From assembly GCA_951217055.1 (NCBI GenBank), contig OX578281.1:9888447-9952446 (forward strand): a stretch of 64,000 bases of DNA. Reading direction: 5' to 3'. Position numbers and translations under genes: made by a program. The notes beneath the pieces are model-generated. The model ran no database searches. It was not told the DNA's origin and saw nothing but the letters and a program-made list of their open reading frames with translations. The DNA comes from Gerris lacustris. Taxonomy: Eukaryota; Arthropoda; Insecta; Hemiptera; Gerridae. The first letter of the stretch is position 1; each line of letters begins with the position of its first letter. Positions 59,542-64,000 of this stretch are shown piece after piece.

Positions 59542-59863
59542 TTATAAGGGCCTTATATTTAGTTATTATCTGGCATATATTTGGTCCAAATCAACATAAT
59601 AATTGGATAATAAATGACTTGTCTATATGGGCCATTTATGTAGCTATTGTTTGGGGAATTATAGGTCCATGTTAATTATTATGTGGGGGATATTTGGCTC
59701 CCTTATAAGGGCCATATATTTAGTTATTATCTGGCATATATTTGGTCCCAATCTCCATAATAATTGGATAATAAATGGCTTGTCTATATGGGCCATTTAT
59801 ATAGCTATTGTTTGGGGAATTATAGGTCCATGTTAATTATTATGTGGGGGATATTTGGCTCCC
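59542..59863. repeat. 161-bp direct duplication, right subterminal region
   Basis: 59542-59702 and 59703-59863 differ at only a few sites. Each carries TATAAGGGCC, TTTGGTCC, TATATGGGCCAT, ATAGGTCCATG and TTTGGCTCCC, the same kind of words as near the left end. Followed by about 90 bp to the terminal repeat. Confidence 0.85.
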
Positions 59864-59952
59864 ATATAAGGGTTATGTATGGAGGTTCGTCACTTTCTCA
59901 ATTATTCCCCTAATGAAATGTGATTATTTGTACCAGATATCTGCCACAAATT

Positions 59953-59965
59953 TGTGCTATCTGGG
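59953..59965 (-). repeat. right terminal inverted repeat
   Basis: TGTGCTATCTGGG, exact inverse of 47048-47060. Confidence 0.8.
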
Positions 59966-59967
59966 AA

Positions 59968-60620
59968 GCTGTCAACACCAAACAAAAATAAACAGGTCGA
60001 GTGTGTGCTAGTCAGCACACAGCGAGGGTCCGTAGCCAACCCGGTATAGTTTAAGTAGCACCTATTGATGGTGCTTTTAATAATACTAAAAAACCTACTT
60101 TGAACTATCTTATGGGTCTGATATTCTCAAAACACATAAACAAATTTCTGATAAAGTATTTTTTGCCAGTGAACCGGACTATGTACATAATAAATACATC
60201 GAAAAGAGCATAATTATAAAACCAAAACTATATAAATATATTATATATTGTCAAAATTTCCAAAATGTGGTATCTATACTTTTGGTCGAAGAATGTTCAG
60301 GAATGTGTTCAGATTTTTTGCACATTACAAAAGCAAGAAGAAGGGGAATAAAAAAATAACATAAAATGCAAAATAAAAACAATAAAATGCATAAAAAGAG
60401 TTGCTAAAACAGCAACACTGTTTTATTCTATTCTTATTAAAATTGCAACAAAGGGACACAATCAGTCATATAAATTTAAGTTATATTATTCATTTGTTTT
60501 ATATATTAAATAAAAAATCCATAATCTCTTCAATAGATCTAAATTTTGAAGAGTAATCTGTTCCAAAACAGTGTGTTGTGAGCTTGGAAACCGTATTCTA
60601 AAGCTTAGCCTTTATTTATT
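59968..60620. other. non-coding, no feature recognised
   Basis: AT-rich; no open frame of known family and no repeat that I could match elsewhere in the window. Confidence 0.4.
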
Positions 60621-60624
60621 ACTA

Positions 60625-61690
60625 GCTGGATACCCGTGATTCGCTACGGAGTGTGTTATTCTTAATTTTATGGGTTTATAAACAACCATCAAGAAACATT
60701 TAAGTAATTTTACTAAGTGAGAATATCTAGATTCTATCCCTCCCCCTGATTTCTATATCTCCCCTTTGATAAGATAATTTGCAAATATCCCAGTGTGAAT
60801 AATGATTGATTGTGACTACTGATAAAAATTCTTAAAAGTTAACTTTCCAGGAAAAGCAGCGGTATTTTCCTTCTGTAAATATACGTAGATTTCATTATAG
60901 CATTTTAAAGAAGTGGTGATGATTATGTTAGTAAAGCTTTAAGCATGGTTAGGTGTGATTTATAAACAGTTGTCTTAATATCAAAAAATTAATCTAAATA
61001 TTTTTTGACTGCGATTGAAAACTAATTTCTTTAACAGTTCTTCCTACAGAAATTTCCACAAAACATAAATATTGTCAGTAGCTTCTTCTTCAATTTTGGT
61101 TAAATAATACATTTTTTATAAAAAATAAAATTAGAATTTTGAAATCTATTTAGAAGCTCCGTTCTCCGCCCCATATAGAGCTACCAAAAGGTTTTATAGC
61201 CTATATCAACCAAAGAATTAAGCTTAATATTGAACCCAAAAACCAACAAAATTTGTTTAGCCGTTTGGACGTGATTGAGGCACAGACAAACAGAAATAAC
61301 ATTTTCTAAACTTAAATTCGTTTTCAGGAATACTCTAGTGGAACTTTAGTGGAAATACAAAATTTGAGCCCAATCGGACAAATGTACAGACACCACTCCA
61401 ATCTTGTATATATTTAAGATTAAGATAACCTTATAAATAAATGAAACTAGGATCTGCACTCCAATCTTATATATATATATTTAAGATATGAGAGAGTTAG
61501 TGAGGTACGGTCTAAAGAAAAAAAACGACGTTTTTACCAACTAGTTTCGTAAAATATATTTACATCGTCAGGGCAACTTACATATTTCTTTAGACCGTAC
61601 CTCACTAACATTTATATATTCAAGATTTAAGATTAAGATAACCTTATAAATAAATGAAACTAGGATCCGCCCGCCCAGTATATAACAGAC
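60625..61690. repeat. dispersed repeat with embedded Penelope-like foldback
   Basis: CTAGCTGGATACCCGTGATT (about 60623) and, later, TTAGCCGTTTGGACGTGATT (61258) are stock phrases of arthropod LINE/SINE ends. AAGATTAAGATAACCTTATA occurs twice (61420s and 61630s) on either side of a foldback. The foldback has exact 25-bp arms (61496-61520, 61585-61609; e.g. GAGGTACGGTCTAAAGAAA) and, on the minus strand between them, CTGACGA (61571-61565), a GTAAA/TTTAC stem and GAAAC (61548-61544), again a hammerhead-like core. Confidence 0.5.
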
Positions 61691-63090
61691 TTTTATCGAA
61701 TAAGCGTCGGTCAGAACGACATAAAACTTCTTTTAAAACATGGTCATAAAAACTCGAATTAAGTCAGTGAGCTAAGAAAGAAATAGACAAAAAATTAAAT
61801 TTTCCAAAGTTAATTATAAATAAATTACTCCAACTTTTGTCAAGGTATTCAAAATTAAAGCAACAAGTGCATCCACATCCAAGTGCCGGCCATAATAACC
61901 TGTACATATAGTTCCAAGTGAAACCAAATAAAATGATTTCACAAAGCTGATACAAAAAATCGTTAATATTTTCCAAAATAAAGTAAAAATTAGTCATATG
62001 CTTAATATTAGTTTTAAATACCTGAAGTTGAAGTCCTGAACATCGCATCTTGTGAGTGAAGACAAAATTAGACGCCCGTACCGCCGTACCGTACTGTACT
62101 ATGTGTAAAAACATTGTAAATAACGCGATCTAATTTTTAATATGCCTGTTTCGAATTGAAATTTTCCGAAATTAAAATAAAAAATTGTATTTTTCACACA
62201 AAAAACTATAAAACTAAAATATTGTGATCGCCGGGGAAAAAAATATTAACACGAAAAGTGAATCAAACAGAAACTGAGTAATGTGGCTTACGAAAAGTTA
62301 CTCTTGAATCTTTGTTTAAGTTTAACTGAATATGTGAATATGAATATGTGGGACCAAACTAATAAGGACCAAGTTTTAAAATTTAATGATACCAATTAAT
62401 AGATGGGAGAGGTAATGCCTATTATTATTATTATTGCCAAATTGCTAAGGAAGAAATAATAGCTGATACACAATTATTTATTATTTGGAAATATCAAATA
62501 CTCTGTAATTCCCTGGTTACATTGTTGTGAATAAATAATTATTATTATCTAGTATTATAGGGAAATTTACGCTATAAGAATATTGACCTTCAATTCAGTT
62601 ATGTATTGCGGATATTAGTATCCTTCAATTTGTTTTTATTTTAGATGTATTGGACATCCTCTACATTCTAGATAATACAAATAACCCATTTTTACTCTCT
62701 TATATATGTAAAGCTGTCAGTCCTTAACTTTCGCGGTAAAAAAAAACTTTGTGAAGTTAAAAAATGTAAGGTCAAAAATGTTTTTAAGTCACCTTTGGTG
62801 CTAGAAAGATAAGTCAAAATTCAAAATGAATAAGAGAAAGATTGAGTGTAGCAGTTGAGTTGTTGTACCCTTCCATTATTATTACTTATTTAAACATGTT
62901 ATAATTACAAATAAAAAATAATTGTTTAAATACAGCTAGCCATGTAGGAGGAATTAAACAGTCTAAAAGATATGTCAAATAATAATATTTGTGCTGCGTA
63001 TTGCTTCAGTAAAACTTAGATTAAACTAAGTGTGCAATGCAGTTGCCTGCTTGCAATATTGAGCTAAGCGTGCATTTTAATCTTAAACAA
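61691..63090. other. non-coding, no gene recognised
   Basis: Contains a 116-codon minus-strand frame (61764-62114) with no recognisable domain and no supporting context, which I do not call as a gene. The rest is AT-rich. Confidence 0.4.
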
Positions 63091-63094
63091 TAAA

Positions 63095-64000
63095 CATTTT
63101 TATTTTATTTTTTTATTAGTATACGTTTATTAAAACACAAAATAAAAAATACAATGCTAATACAACGTACAAAATAACCTTGGTCAGGGACCTTCAGGTA
63201 AGTTTCGTCCTCTAGAAAATTATTATCCTTGACAATAGTAGAAATAAATCAAATAAAAAATAACTAAATAAAATTAAAGAAATACGTAAACCTTATACAG
63301 TGATTTCATACTTTATAATGTAGTAATATAAGTAAATAAAAAAATAAAAAATAGTGAATTAAAATTAAGAGAGAGGACTAAAAAGAAAATTGATATATAT
63401 CATCTTAAAAAATTATTGACTTTCAGCAAATGTAACTAAAAACATATTTTAATTTTCTTTGAAAAGGAAAATACTATTTTTAATAATTAATATGAAAATA
63501 ATGAAAAAAAAAAAAATAATAATAATAAAAAAGAATGTCTTTACAGATAAGTAAAAGGAGGTTAATAGTATTTAATATTAACAACTGAACATGCAGGTAA
63601 AAAATAAAAAGAAGACTAGCTATAAAAAACAAGAAAACACATAACTTTTTTCTAGATCTAAGAATTACACATGCAAGAGGTGTTCAATATGTAGAACAAA
63701 AAAAATAAAAAAAATAAATAATAATAATTCGGGTAATTAAAAAAATTAATCTGAAAAAAATAAAAGGAGCTTTAAGGGATGTTTGACTTTGTAGCTTTGT
63801 GATTCAAGGCGGCATTCGTGTAATTTACTAGAGCTACCCAGTCAGATCCATTTAATAAATCAAGTGCTTCCTCCGAGTTTAATTTGGGTTTTCCGAGATG
63901 CCGATTTCTTAGCTGGCTGAGGCTGGTGCATTTGGCTAGAAAATGATGGAGATTCTCTGTACAGGGTCTACTACATAAAGGACAATCGAGCTGATTTTCC
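63095..64000 (-). mobile_element. LINE 3' part running off the right edge
   Basis: A T-rich run at 63095-63118 on the plus strand would be the poly(A) end. It is followed by about 650 bp of A-rich 3' UTR, then the ORF end at 63772. Confidence 0.55.
63772..63999 (-). CDS. LINE ORF2 C-terminus (partial, enters from right)
   Basis: Seventy-five codons plus a TAA stop (63774-63772) in one open minus-strand frame; the start lies beyond the window. The residues CPLCSRPCTENLHHFLAKC give a C-x2-C, H, C zinc motif (usual form C-x2-C-x7-8-H-x4-C) at the end of non-LTR retrotransposon reverse-transcriptase ORFs. A leucine-rich tail with EEALDLLNG follows. Unlike the remnants at 3.0 and 46.8 kb this piece has no frame break, so the parent element could be fairly recent. 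The clade cannot be fixed from this part alone. Confidence 0.65.
   Translation of the reverse strand, partial: ENQLDCPLCSRPCTENLHHFLAKCTSLSQLRNRHLGKPKLNSEEALDLLNGSDWVALVNYTNAALNHKATKSNIP

Larger units (their letters stand above)
47048..59965 (+). mobile_element. putative complete CMC/Tnp2 DNA transposon with DUF4806 gene
   Basis: The perfect terminal inverted repeats CCCAGATAGCACA (47048-47060) and TGTGCTATCTGGG (59953-59965) enclose 12.9 kb. AA lies outside both ends, compatible with a 2-bp target duplication but too short to prove it. Inside are a non-coding first exon, a DUF4806 gene and a Tnp2-type transposase, all on the plus strand. The approximately 300 bp inside each end are rich in GGNCCATAT or ATATGGNCC words, as CACTA-type elements have in their subterminal regions. 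Both genes are open and the splice sites intact, so the copy may be autonomous. It has been expanded by a minisatellite, a 322-bp tandem repeat, and two MITEs. Confidence 0.75.

Noticed and set aside
61764..62114. 116-codon minus-strand frame with cysteines
   Set aside because: No family recognised, AT-rich codon use like the non-coding surroundings, no splice or promoter context.

Overview
The window is AT-rich nuclear DNA of an arthropod, most likely an insect. The evidence is a BEL/Pao retrotransposon, a two-exon MADF-domain gene, Jockey-like LINE tails, many hAT/PIF/mariner-type MITEs, spliced genes with GT..AG introns, and U1 and 7SL RNA genes whose upstream elements resemble insect Pol II/III snRNA-type promoters. 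Almost everything apart from the RNA genes is mobile DNA or its debris, and the species cannot be named from the sequence.

Layout. 1-5.5 kb: dispersed repeats, a PIF/Harbinger transposase scrap, a LINE 3' remnant on the minus strand, and a palindromic repeat split by a MITE with TAA target duplications. 5.5-11.7 kb: an intact BEL/Pao element (1757-aa polyprotein, identical 146-bp LTRs, minus strand), itself bracketed by a 21-bp inverted repeat that looks like an older TA-flanked DNA element. 11.7-15.8 kb: non-coding, with a palindromic repeat cluster. 15.8-29 kb and 43.4-44.9 kb: five 300-nt 7SL (SRP) RNA genes, all minus strand, each carried in a duplicated unit that includes 5' flank and a piece of a tRNA-like dispersed repeat. 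The units are broken by a 1.1-kb transposon (ATT target duplication) and a 1.1-kb hAT element (8-bp target duplication). 27.1-27.7 kb: a Penelope-like or hammerhead-like fragment between two (AT)n tracts. 31.1-33.6 kb: a MADF-domain gene with hAT MITEs in its intron and 30 bp after its stop. 38.4-41.8 kb: three U1 snRNA genes, minus strand, in tandem units.

47.05-59.97 kb is the most interesting part: a putatively complete 12.9-kb DNA transposon. It has perfect 13-bp terminal inverted repeats, repeated GGNCCATAT-like motifs inside both ends, a spliced six-coding-exon gene for a 325-aa DUF4806-type protein, and a 656-aa Tnp2/CMC (CACTA-like) transposase with all recognisable catalytic and zinc residues. 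A splice donor just after the first stop and an acceptor just before the transposase ATG suggest one transcription unit making both proteins. Its largest intron holds an array of about eleven 294-bp repeats. I know of no described element with exactly this architecture.

60-64 kb: dispersed repeats, a third hammerhead-like motif, and the C-terminal end of a LINE ORF running off the right edge on the minus strand.
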